A DNA stretch of 10,975 bases from Planctomycetota bacterium (GCA_024274855.1 JAJSAJ010000178.1:1-10975), one strand, 5' to 3'. Counted from the stretch's first letter, positions 1-7,664 are shown. Made by a program: numbers and translations. The notes: generated from the letters alone by a model not told the origin.

Positions 1-190
1 GATACCGTCGTTGCCAGTTGCCGAGGTGAACGCCGCGATCTTGTCACACCCTACCAGCTAACGACCAAGGCCAGTGCCTGGTTTCCATTGGTGGCCGTTT
101 GGATGTGACGCGACAGGCTGCGTAGTTTTGGAGGCGAGAAATTGCCTGAAAATTAGTGACTTAATGTGTCGCATATACGCTCTTGGTGTA

Positions 191-220
191 TTGAAGCACC
201 AAGTGGTGGCATGGTATCAT
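191..220 (+). promoter_or_regulatory. Candidate sigma70-type promoter with extended -10
   Basis: A TTGAAG -35 box (191-196) is followed after 18 bases by TATCAT (215-220), which matches the -10 consensus at five of six positions. A TGG directly before it gives an extended -10. Transcription would start near 227, leaving a leader of about 105 bases before the ATG at 334. A perfect inverted repeat, CTTGGTG/CACCAAG (182-188 and 197-203), brackets the -35 box and could be a regulator site. This is prediction by eye only; planctomycete promoters are poorly defined. Confidence 0.35.
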
Positions 221-245
221 GAAGGGTCCCAACCGGTACGCCCGT

Positions 246-261
246 CTCCGTTGCGACGGAG
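246..261 (+). promoter_or_regulatory. Leader hairpin in the 5' UTR
   Basis: CTCCGT (246-251) and ACGGAG (256-261) form a perfect 6-bp stem with a TGCG tetraloop. It lies just downstream of the predicted transcription start and about 60 bases before the ribosome binding site. It could protect the 5' end of the long mRNA. No T run follows, so it is not a terminator. Confidence 0.3.
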
Positions 262-320
262 TTGCTCCTGAGCGAACCTTTCTAGGACATCTGTTCTCAT
301 CGATCGAGTCTCTGGAAACC

Positions 321-327
321 GGGAGGT
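321..327 (+). promoter_or_regulatory. Strong ribosome binding site fixing the start at 334
   Basis: GGGAGGT is an almost full Shine-Dalgarno match, six bases before the ATG at 334. It is the strongest ribosome binding site in the window and settles the start of the giant gene. The other genes here have weak or no such signal. Confidence 0.75.
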
Positions 328-333
328 AATGTC

Positions 334-3300
334 ATGTGGTTCCGCCGACGCGTGGCTCGCCGTACGCTGATCAACCAACGATTCCGGCATCATGCCGTGG
401 AACGGCTTGAAGATCGCCTGCTTCTGACAAGTGGATCCGTCGACATCACGCTCGACCCGATCTTCGATACGATCGGCTTTCAGCCGGAGACCATGCAATT
501 CTATGAAGACCGGGGGAGCTTGGGCTCGATCTTCGACACCGGAGCGTCGGTGGTTACGTTTTCGGCGTTGGATCAGCTTTTAATGGATCCGTTCGGCAGC
601 GGCACGGGCATTCCGATCAAAGTACCCGGCGGGGCGGAGGCGGACGGCATCGGCGGAACACTTACCGGTGACGTTTCGCAGCCCGGTACCGTGCTCGTCG
701 ACGGCATCCATGTCAACGTCTTTTCTGGAGGCGACATTTTTGATAGTGGCGCCTATTTTGACCAGCTTCAGGGGAGAGGGTCCGTTGATTCCGCTGCGAG
801 CGAGAATCAGCTTACAGGTAACGACTCGCTAAACTCCGAGGACGGTATCTACAACGACTTTTCGCTCGTATTCACTTCCACATCTCCCGCAAGTTCGGCA
901 AACCTGAATGTAAACCGTGCCATTACCGGTTACGACGGCACCACACACACGTTCAGCTTTTCCAACGGGTTTCCCGTTGTGCCGGGTGCCGGCGACGAGT
1001 TTCACATTGTTGTTGGGCAAGGCACGACCGCCGGGCCGCTCCCGTCTAGAGAACGGTTTAGTGCCGTCGATGATGGACTTGGGTTGGTCGACACGGACGG
1101 CAAATATATGGGACGCTATGTGTTGTTCACCTCGGGAGAGTTGGCCGGGCAGTTCCAGCTCGTGACCGATTACGACGGTGCGACGCAGACGTTCGAGTTA
1201 GCCCTGCCGCTGGCCAAGCGTCCACAAGTGGGTGACACGTTCGATCTTCTCGTCGGCACGGGCAGCAGTGCCGTCATGCCGGAGGTCCAGGCTTTTGTCG
1301 GCACGCTCGATGGGAGTCAGGTTCTTCCGACGATTTCCGGCACGCCAATGCTCAACTCCACGAACGGGCTGTCGCCGAGCACGAATGTGGGGCCACAACC
1401 GTTGCACCCGAACGGCTTGGCGTTGGAAGTGGGACCGCAGGGATTGCTGCTTGACCTGGGCGACTTATTGGGCGATCTCGACCCGTTCCTCGGCGCCTTG
1501 TTCGAGGGCATCACACTGCCGATTCCGAGCGTACAATTTCGAGATCCGGGGACCGAACTGGCGACTGCCGAGTCGTTTTACGCCGAGAGTCCCGTGGTCG
1601 ATCCCTCCCAGACGGCCACGACCGTCCAGTTTATCGGCAGCAGCGAATTACCGGCGGATCCGGTGTTTCAGGATTTCTTCGTCGGTTTTCACCTGAGGTT
1701 TCTCACCGGTGATCTGACTGGAGAGATTCAACAGGTCTCCGGCTACGACGCGGCGACGCGAAGCTTTACACTCGACACTCCGTTTTCCGCAGCACCGGCC
1801 GACGGCGACATTTTTGAGTTGATTCGCGTGAGCACCGAGCCGATCACGCTGGGGCTCGATTTTGTCGGGTTCGACAATCATCTCGATCCTGGCGACGTAA
1901 TGACCGTTTCTCCCAACCCGGTCAGCAACCACGTCACACTTACCCAGGGCGGCACGACACTCACGGACCAGATCCACTTGTTCGACACCGGCGCCCAGTT
2001 GAGCACGATTTCCGTAGACCAGGCGTTGGCGCTCGGCTTTGATTTGTCGTCTCCGGAATTCTCGATCAGTGTTCAAGGCGCGGCGGGCGTGGTCGAAGAC
2101 CTGCCCGGCTTCTCAATCGACGAGCTCAGCATCCCCACGCTCGAAGGTGGCGCGCTCACGTTCCGCAACGTGCCGGTCTTCGTGATCGACGTGGCCGAGG
2201 AACTGCAGGGGATTCTGGGAATGAACCTTTTCAACAGTGCGGCCGAGTTCCTCTATGACCCGTTCGATCCGATGGATCCCAGCGATCCGACCGATGACCG
2301 TCCCACACTGCAGATGACGTTCTATAATCAGCGGAACGAAGTGGCCCCAGAAGAAGTCGACCTCTCCGAGCTGGATCCGTTGGAGGCCGCGTTGCTGGAA
2401 TCGGCAGCTCAACTGATGCCGGGCGCGTTTGGAGGGTTCGTTGGCCTCACGGGAATCGCCCTGCCTGGCTTTGGCGTGGGCGTTGATCTAGATCTGACGC
2501 CGCAGAACGGAACGGTCCGAGAGGAACATGGGACGACAGTCGTCACCGTGAGCCCTGGAGCGTCGATCCCGTTTACAGCCGAAGTTCCCTTCTCGGCTGA
2601 TTTCTATGATTCTTTCCAGCTCGACTTCGCCACCTCGGATACAGCCCTCACCCTATCCGGCTGGAACACCGATCCGAGCTGGAGCACAACGACTGACGGA
2701 ACGCTTTCGTTTCCCGGCGATTCGTCGGTGAATGCTTCCGGTGACGCGGCGCTTTCAGCCGTTCTTGGCACGTTTGTTGTCGAGGCTCCGGCAACTGCTG
2801 GTGATTACCTCTTGACCACTGGCGGCGGCGCGGGCAACACCCAGTTCACGCTCACCGGCGTGGCCGATCCTTTGCCACTCCGCGACTTTGGCAGCATCAT
2901 TGTCCGAGTGCAAGAGGCTCCCTCGTTGGCAATCGGCAACGCCACGCTTGTCGAGGGTGCCAACGGTGTCGTCACCGACCTCCAGTTCCCGGTCACGCTC
3001 ACCGGCGCGGCGGGCGGAACGGTCTCCGTCGATTTAGCCACGGCCGACGGAACAGCTCGGGTATCCGAGGGCGATTACACGGGCGTTGCCAGCACCCTCC
3101 AGTTCGCACGCGGCGAGACGGAGAAGATCATTACGGTTCCGGTCAACGGCGACTTGATCCCCGAATCCGACGAGACCTTCCTGGTCAACCTTGCAAATCC
3201 GTCCGTCGAAGCCCTCCCAATCGTGCTGACGCCAACTTCGGATGTTACCGGCGTCGACCTGGAAGACGATTCTCATTTCGACCAACTCGAATCCGTCGAC

Positions 3301-5145
3301 GCAAACATATTACGGAGCGAGCCCGGCCTGCCAAAAGACACTTTTGCCATGGAATTTGACCTTAGTGGCATTCCCGCTAGTGCGACGGTCACTTCCGCAA
3401 CGCTCACTTTGCACGAGGTCGTCGATACGGTTGATCCGGCATTCCTTCGTGCTTTCGTTTTTTGGTATACGGGCGATGCTGATGGCGTCGTGACTCTAGC
3501 CAAGCCGTTCAATGAACAACTGCCTATGGGAAACCAGGTCGGTTGGGTTGGGAATCGCACCGTCGACACCGAATCGCTGGACGTCACGTCGTTTGTCCAA
3601 AACTGGGTCGCTGCGGGCGACACGTTCGCTGGATTCTACATCGAATCGGCGTTGGACCAGTACGCCATTCACTCCAGCGAAGCTACGGACCCTCAAGACC
3701 GGCCCACTCTTTCCATCGAGTACAGCTTGGCGAACGCAACCGTTGAACTTGGCGACGCCCAGGCCGTGGCCACGATCCGAAACGACGATACGGAAATTTC
3801 GATCTCCGATCGCCGGCGAAACGAGGGCGATTCGGGGTCAGCCGAAGCAGTCTTTGTTCTCCAATTATCGAACCCCAATGCCGTCGAAGTGGTTGTGAAC
3901 TACACGACCTCCGACGGTACGGCCACCGCAGGCACCGATTACCAGTCGGTCAGCGGCACTGTCGTCTTCACTCCGGGTGAAACATCCAAAGCAATTGCCG
4001 TTCCCATCCTGGGGGATGTGGACGCCGAACCGCACGAGACGTTCTCTGTCCAGCTTTCCAATCCAATCAACGCCACCCTCGCCACCACCCACGGAACAGG
4101 AACGATCACGGATGACGACACGATCATCGTTGTTGGCCAACATGTACTGCTTGCCAACACGGCCGATCAAGTGATCTCCATTTACGTTTCCGGAGGCACC
4201 GCTCTTCAGGCCGGCTTGATCAACATTCAGATCGCCGATGGTTACCCCCATGTTCCAGGCAGCCAAACAGATGGCCCCAACATCACCGCGGTAGACCTCG
4301 TCGGCCCCGGCACGATCTTTGGCGAAGTGTCGAATACCGATAACGACGTCAACGAGGCCGACGAGCAGAGCTGGGTTGTCGGTACGTCAACGGACGCCGG
4401 TACGATTCCGGCAGATGGCCTTCTGGCCACTGTCACGATCGACACGACCGACTGGTTCTCTACTGGCGAATCTTGGGAACTCAAACTGGCCGGCACCGAC
4501 AATGGCGACACTCGTTTTGAAAGTCCGACAGGGCAGATCAATCCACGGATCGAGAACGGAACGATCCGCATCCAATCAGACTGGCCCTACCACAATCATC
4601 TCATGCCCATGGACGTCAATGGCGACTCGGCAGTTACCCCGTTCGACGCATGGTTGATCATCAACTACTTGAACGCCGCTACGGCAGGGACGCTGCCGCC
4701 AGCGCCCAATGACCCTCCGAACCAACCGCATTTCGTCGACACGAACGACGATGGCGACGCTTCCCCCTGGGACGCGCTGTTGGTGATCATGCTGTTGAAC
4801 CAAATAGCCGCTCAGGAAGGCGGGACGCCCACGGGCGAAGGCGAAGCGCCGCTCGCGATGTCCGTGCCAGCTGTGGTCACGAACACCGCGACTCCGCTCG
4901 TCGTGACTCACGAACATTCCCCGTCCGTTACCCCGTCCGTTACCCCGTTTCCATCCTCGGCGGATTTGTCGAGCGTGCGAGCTGGTACGGCACGCACCGT
5001 GGAAGCCGCGACACGGGAGTGGAGTTTCACTGCCAGGGATAATCTCGATGATACGTGGTTTGATTCCGAACTGCAGACATACCTGTCGGATATCGCGGAA
5101 GATGTGCTTTCAGCCTGGTCACGATCGGACGCCTTTCGTCCCTGA
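334..5145 (+). CDS. Giant mosaic surface protein: retropepsin-like, Calx-beta, DNRLRE and dockerin-like modules
   Basis: This 1603-residue protein is probably exported or cell-surface bound; its function is unknown. The N-terminus is basic (MWFRRRVARR) and followed by VERLEDRLLL, a variant of the planctomycete LEPR-xLL targeting motif, without a classical hydrophobic signal core. Domains in order: a retropepsin-like half with DTGAS at 68-72; two repeat modules (173-226, 258-306); a TPMLN segment; a third module (449-497); a second retropepsin-like domain with DTGAQ at 551-555 and a later ILGMNLF; a cohesin-like beta-sandwich near 727-863; Calx-beta 1 from about 864; a DNRLRE/CBM96-like domain near 965-1131; the end of Calx-beta 1 (TVELGDAQAVATIRNDD, 1136-1152); Calx-beta 2 (1155-1263); another beta-sandwich to about 1420; and two dockerin-like calcium loops starting at D1427 and D1469. 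The tail is Thr/Ser/Pro-rich, then acidic. Calx-beta and dockerin-like parts suggest calcium-stabilised adhesion or matrix roles. Domain names come from motif recognition; the beta-sandwich calls are the least certain. Confidence 0.9.
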   Translation: MWFRRRVARRTLINQRFRHHAVERLEDRLLLTSGSVDITLDPIFDTIGFQPETMQFYEDRGSLGSIFDTGASVVTFSALDQLLMDPFGSGTGIPIKVPGGAEADGIGGTLTGDVSQPGTVLVDGIHVNVFSGGDIFDSGAYFDQLQGRGSVDSAASENQLTGNDSLNSEDGIYNDFSLVFTSTSPASSANLNVNRAITGYDGTTHTFSFSNGFPVVPGAGDEFHIVVGQGTTAGPLPSRERFSAVDDGLGLVDTDGKYMGRYVLFTSGELAGQFQLVTDYDGATQTFELALPLAKRPQVGDTFDLLVGTGSSAVMPEVQAFVGTLDGSQVLPTISGTPMLNSTNGLSPSTNVGPQPLHPNGLALEVGPQGLLLDLGDLLGDLDPFLGALFEGITLPIPSVQFRDPGTELATAESFYAESPVVDPSQTATTVQFIGSSELPADPVFQDFFVGFHLRFLTGDLTGEIQQVSGYDAATRSFTLDTPFSAAPADGDIFELIRVSTEPITLGLDFVGFDNHLDPGDVMTVSPNPVSNHVTLTQGGTTLTDQIHLFDTGAQLSTISVDQALALGFDLSSPEFSISVQGAAGVVEDLPGFSIDELSIPTLEGGALTFRNVPVFVIDVAEELQGILGMNLFNSAAEFLYDPFDPMDPSDPTDDRPTLQMTFYNQRNEVAPEEVDLSELDPLEAALLESAAQLMPGAFGGFVGLTGIALPGFGVGVDLDLTPQNGTVREEHGTTVVTVSPGASIPFTAEVPFSADFYDSFQLDFATSDTALTLSGWNTDPSWSTTTDGTLSFPGDSSVNASGDAALSAVLGTFVVEAPATAGDYLLTTGGGAGNTQFTLTGVADPLPLRDFGSIIVRVQEAPSLAIGNATLVEGANGVVTDLQFPVTLTGAAGGTVSVDLATADGTARVSEGDYTGVASTLQFARGETEKIITVPVNGDLIPESDETFLVNLANPSVEALPIVLTPTSDVTGVDLEDDSHFDQLESVDANILRSEPGLPKDTFAMEFDLSGIPASATVTSATLTLHEVVDTVDPAFLRAFVFWYTGDADGVVTLAKPFNEQLPMGNQVGWVGNRTVDTESLDVTSFVQNWVAAGDTFAGFYIESALDQYAIHSSEATDPQDRPTLSIEYSLANATVELGDAQAVATIRNDDTEISISDRRRNEGDSGSAEAVFVLQLSNPNAVEVVVNYTTSDGTATAGTDYQSVSGTVVFTPGETSKAIAVPILGDVDAEPHETFSVQLSNPINATLATTHGTGTITDDDTIIVVGQHVLLANTADQVISIYVSGGTALQAGLINIQIADGYPHVPGSQTDGPNITAVDLVGPGTIFGEVSNTDNDVNEADEQSWVVGTSTDAGTIPADGLLATVTIDTTDWFSTGESWELKLAGTDNGDTRFESPTGQINPRIENGTIRIQSDWPYHNHLMPMDVNGDSAVTPFDAWLIINYLNAATAGTLPPAPNDPPNQPHFVDTNDDGDASPWDALLVIMLLNQIAAQEGGTPTGEGEAPLAMSVPAVVTNTATPLVVTHEHSPSVTPSVTPFPSSADLSSVRAGTARTVEAATREWSFTARDNLDDTWFDSELQTYLSDIAEDVLSAWSRSDAFRP
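850..1011 (+). repeat. Surface-protein repeat module, copy 1 (residues 173-226)
   Basis: First of three related modules in the giant protein. It has the pattern FTS, then TGYDGTTHTF, then GDEF. The Tyr of YDG is Y200 and the Gly of GDEF is G220, a 20-residue spacing shared by all copies. This copy has about five extra residues between FTS and YDG. It lies inside the first retropepsin-like region. Confidence 0.65.
1105..1251 (+). repeat. Surface-protein repeat module, copy 2 (residues 258-306)
   Basis: Second module: YMGRYVLFTSGELAG, TDYDGATQTF, GDTFDLL. Y280 and G300 are exactly 80 residues after their partners in copy 1. It aligns without gaps to copy 3 over 49 residues. Confidence 0.7.
1678..1824 (+). 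repeat. Surface-protein repeat module, copy 3 (residues 449-497)
   Basis: Third module: FVGFHLRFLTGDLTG, SGYDAATRSF, GDIFELI, with Y471 and G491 again 20 residues apart. It stands alone, before the second DTGA motif, and is separated from copy 2 by about 140 residues. Confidence 0.7.
4921..4944 (+). repeat. 12-bp tandem repeat, two copies
   Basis: CCGTCCGTTACC occurs twice head to tail, encoding PSVTPSVT in the Thr/Ser/Pro-rich tail of the giant protein. It keeps the frame and looks like replication slippage in a flexible linker between the dockerin-like region and the acidic C-terminus. Confidence 0.8.
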
Positions 5146-5169
5146 GTAACTCGCCGCTCAGGACGAAGG
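5133..5169 (+). terminator. Long hairpin over the stop codon of the giant gene
   Basis: TTCGTCCCTGAG (5135-5146) pairs with CTCAGGACGAA (5157-5167) through eleven pairs with a single bulged C. A T-G wobble and a C-G pair extend the stem to 5133/5169, with a 10-base loop. The TGA stop (5143-5145) lies in the left arm. No T run follows, so it is not a classical intrinsic terminator. It may act as a Rho-independent-like or 3'-end-protecting structure. Confidence 0.45.
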
Positions 5170-5549
5170 CGGCACTGCAAACTCGGGCCCCGTACCGTCG
5201 CGGGGGGAGCAATGGCCGTTGGCATGCTGCTGTTGTGCCCGGGATTATATGGCTCGCCATCTCCGTTCCTCCCTTCCAGCGAACGGTTTCGCTTGCCAGA
5301 CTCGGATGGACCGAGCGCACCGAGCAACGGAGCCCAGGTTGCGATATTACCCTCGGATCGGTGGTGTGAGCACGGGTGTGGCTCTTGAACGGGCTTGCTC
5401 AATGCGATAAGTTGACGTAGTGGCGTGAAAAATGACGCTGTCATTTGATGGATGTCACTGATCCGAGTCCAAGGCTCGGGCTCCGGCCAATCCACGCTTT
5501 CTTTGTGGCAAACTTGTCTGGTGCCGGGAAAACAGCTCTCTTAAAAGGA
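5146..5549. other. Intergenic region between the surface-protein gene and the hopanoid operon
   Basis: There is no convincing gene in this stretch of about 400 bases. Open frames on both strands (for example minus 4908-5495, plus 5219-5410) show no recognisable family. A 5-bp hairpin, CTCGG/CCGAG, lies at 5301-5315. A poor promoter candidate has TTGAAC at 5385-5390 and GATAAG at 5406-5411, with a short 15-base spacer. The palindrome at 5430-5446 is listed separately. The frame of the cyclase gene stays open back to a TTG at 5445, but codons there (AGG, TTA, AAA, GGA, ACA) look non-coding. Confidence 0.55.
5430..5446. promoter_or_regulatory. Operator-like palindrome upstream of shc
   Basis: AAATGAC (5430-5436) and GTCATTT (5440-5446) form a perfect 7-bp inverted repeat around GCT. 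It touches the earliest possible start codons of the cyclase frame (TTG 5445, ATG 5448). If the true start is 5550, the palindrome sits about 100 bases upstream, in a normal place for a regulator site. Confidence 0.35.
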
Positions 5550-7664
5550 ATGACGAGGCTTGACGTGGGTGTAGCACGGAACGATTCATCACCTCCGCCC
5601 TCCGGGCCATCTTTGCCCAAGCATCCGTCGATCGAGGAGGCTCCTCAACGCATACTCGGCCAATTGGACGGGGCGATTTCGGGTGCGCGCGAGCATCTCC
5701 TGAATCTGCAGGATGAACGTGGCTATTGGTGTGGGGAACTCGAAGGCGATACCATATTGGAGAGCGAGTATATTCTGCTGTTGGCTTGGCTTGGCAGGTT
5801 GGACGAGCCGGTGGTTGCGAAAGCCGCTCGCTATATCGTTGCTCAACAGTTGCCGCAGGGCGGTTGGGCATTGTTTCCGGGCGGCGAACTGGACATCAGC
5901 AGCAGCACGAAGGCCTATTTTGCACTCAAGTTGGCGGGATACGATCCGCAGTCCGAACCCCTTCGCCTGGCCCGCGAGGCAATCCGGGCACATGGCGGCG
6001 CGGATTGTGTCAACAGTTTCACGCGTTTTTACTTGGCCCTGTTGGGGCAGATTTCATACGACCATTGTCCGGCCGTTATACCGGAACTTGTACTGCTTCC
6101 TCGCTGGAGCCCGATCAATCTATTTCGAATCAGCTCGTGGTCCAGAACGATTCTGGTCCCTTTGGCCATCATGTGGGCCCATCGTCCATCGCGGCAACTT
6201 CCCGATTCGCAGGGAATCCTGGAGCTTTTTGTGCGGCCACCGAATCAGTGGCCCGAATTGCGGGCGCCGGGACTTCAGCCAGGGCACGGGGCACTGACTT
6301 GGGACCGCCTGTTTCGTCTTCTGGACCGGGGCTTGAAACTGCTGGAGCACATCCATTTTCGTCCTTTTCGCCGGCGGGCGATTCGTCAAGCCGAGCGGTG
6401 GATGACGGATCGATTTGTTGACAGTGACGGATTGGGAGCGATCTTTCCGCCGATCATCTGGAGTGTCGTGGCCTTAAGGTGTCTTGGGTACTCGGATGAG
6501 AGCGCGGAAGTACGTTACTGTCATGAACAACTCGACGCACTGATGATCGAACAAGACGATACGGTTCGATTACAACCCTGCAAGTCGCCGGTATGGGATA
6601 CCGCGCTGACGCTGCGTGCGTTGGCTGTCACACGTGAGCCCGGAGATGAATCGGCGGTCGCCGGCGCCGCCGAATGGTTACTGTCGAAAGAGGTCACGCG
6701 GCATGGTGATTGGTCGGTCTACGTTAATGCCGAGCCGGCGGGTTGGTTCTTTGAACACCATAACGTTTTCTATCCGGACATTGACGATACGGCGATGGTA
6801 CTGGCCGCGATGCGTGAGCACTTTGTGCTTGAAACAGACCCGGACATGGTGGATCAGAAACGGCTGGTCATTTCACAAACGACGGCAGACGATCTCGATC
6901 AGGCTCGAGAGCGTGCTTTGTTGTTTGACCAGGTGCTTGACGCGTGCGAGCGGGCTCGACGCTGGACACTTGCCATGCAAAACCGGGATGGTGGCTGGGC
7001 AGCATTCGACCGAGACAACGACCGCGAGTTCCTGTGCCATGTTCCATTCGCCGATCACAATGCAATGATCGATCCGAGTACCCCCGACATTACGGGGCGT
7101 GTGCTCGAGGCGCTTGCGACGTGGGGCGCCTCGCTCGAAGATGAACCGGTCCAGCGAGCCGTTGACTATCTCCGCCGTACCCAGGAGCCTGATGGCAGTT
7201 GGATTGGACGATGGGGGGTCAATTATATCTATGGGACATGGCAGTCGCTTGTTGGCCTGGGCTGGATCGGCGTTTCACCGGCGGACCCGTGTCTTGAAAA
7301 GGGAGTTCAATGGTTAATGGACCATCAACAAGACTCGGGCGGATGGGGCGAATCGCCGTTGAGCTATACGAAGCCCGAGTTGCGGGGACGAGGACCGGCA
7401 ACGCCATCCCAAACAGCTTGGGCAATCATGGGGCTACTCGCTTGCGGGCTCCACGAACATCCCTCGGTGCAACGGGGTATCGCATTTCTGACTGGCACTC
7501 AGCGTCAGGACGGCGGGTGGGACGAACCCGAGTTTACCGGCACGGGCTTTCCGAAAGTCTTCTACCTGCGGTATCACATGTATCCCCTCTATTTCCCTCT
7601 CCTGGCACTCGGCCGCTACCAAAACGCGCTTCGGCGTAACTGGTACGGTCCAAGTCGGGCGTGA
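5550..7664 (+). CDS. shc: Squalene-hopene cyclase
   Basis: Cyclises squalene to the pentacyclic hopene/diploptene, the committed step of hopanoid synthesis, as a monotopic membrane enzyme. The 704-residue product has the catalytic DXDD motif as DIDD (410-413 from this start), whose middle Asp (D412) is the family's proton donor. It also has QW-type repeats, for example QNRDGGW (477-483), QEPDGSW (from 545), QQDSGGW and QRQDGGW (651-657), and the GRWGVNYIYGTW signature typical of HpnF. The family is usually about 630-720 residues. The frame is open back to TTG 5445 and ATG 5448 (739 or 738 residues), but that extension has poor codon use and no ribosome binding site. ATG 5550 follows AAAAGGA with no spacer; GTG 5565, with GAGG six bases before it, is also possible. 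Identity is secure, the start is not. It is the first gene of a hopanoid operon, 70 bases before hpnH. Confidence 0.95.
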   Translation: MTRLDVGVARNDSSPPPSGPSLPKHPSIEEAPQRILGQLDGAISGAREHLLNLQDERGYWCGELEGDTILESEYILLLAWLGRLDEPVVAKAARYIVAQQLPQGGWALFPGGELDISSSTKAYFALKLAGYDPQSEPLRLAREAIRAHGGADCVNSFTRFYLALLGQISYDHCPAVIPELVLLPRWSPINLFRISSWSRTILVPLAIMWAHRPSRQLPDSQGILELFVRPPNQWPELRAPGLQPGHGALTWDRLFRLLDRGLKLLEHIHFRPFRRRAIRQAERWMTDRFVDSDGLGAIFPPIIWSVVALRCLGYSDESAEVRYCHEQLDALMIEQDDTVRLQPCKSPVWDTALTLRALAVTREPGDESAVAGAAEWLLSKEVTRHGDWSVYVNAEPAGWFFEHHNVFYPDIDDTAMVLAAMREHFVLETDPDMVDQKRLVISQTTADDLDQARERALLFDQVLDACERARRWTLAMQNRDGGWAAFDRDNDREFLCHVPFADHNAMIDPSTPDITGRVLEALATWGASLEDEPVQRAVDYLRRTQEPDGSWIGRWGVNYIYGTWQSLVGLGWIGVSPADPCLEKGVQWLMDHQQDSGGWGESPLSYTKPELRGRGPATPSQTAWAIMGLLACGLHEHPSVQRGIAFLTGTQRQDGGWDEPEFTGTGFPKVFYLRYHMYPLYFPLLALGRYQNALRRNWYGPSRA

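Larger units (their letters stand above)
1..333. other. Non-coding region upstream of the giant surface-protein gene
   Basis: I find no convincing gene here. The short open frame at 74-271 has no ribosome binding site, low-complexity-free but family-less sequence, and overlaps the promoter. The stretch holds a small hairpin at 64-82 (seven pairs with one bulged A, loop CAGT, followed by TTT) that might be the weak terminator of a gene left of the window. It also holds a perfect 7-bp inverted repeat at 182-203, a promoter candidate, a leader hairpin and the ribosome binding site for the gene at 334. The terminator reading is weak because the T run is only three bases. Confidence 0.6.

Noticed and set aside
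74..271. 65-codon open frame at the left edge
   Set aside because: It has no ribosome binding site, no family resemblance, and spans the predicted promoter and leader.
559..567. TTTTCGGCG, which matches the inner arm of the REP-like element
   Set aside because: It is a lone nine-base match inside conserved coding sequence, without a partner arm or GTCTGAC box.
4908..5495. Minus-strand open frame of 195 codons
   Set aside because: It overlaps the conserved C-terminal end of the giant gene, has no recognisable family or composition, and is most likely a by-product of GC-rich sequence.
5511..5550. Possible P-loop, LSGAGKTALL, in the long version of the cyclase N-terminus
   Set aside because: The first Gly of GxxxxGK(T/S) is Asn here, no NTPase fold follows, and this segment is probably not translated.
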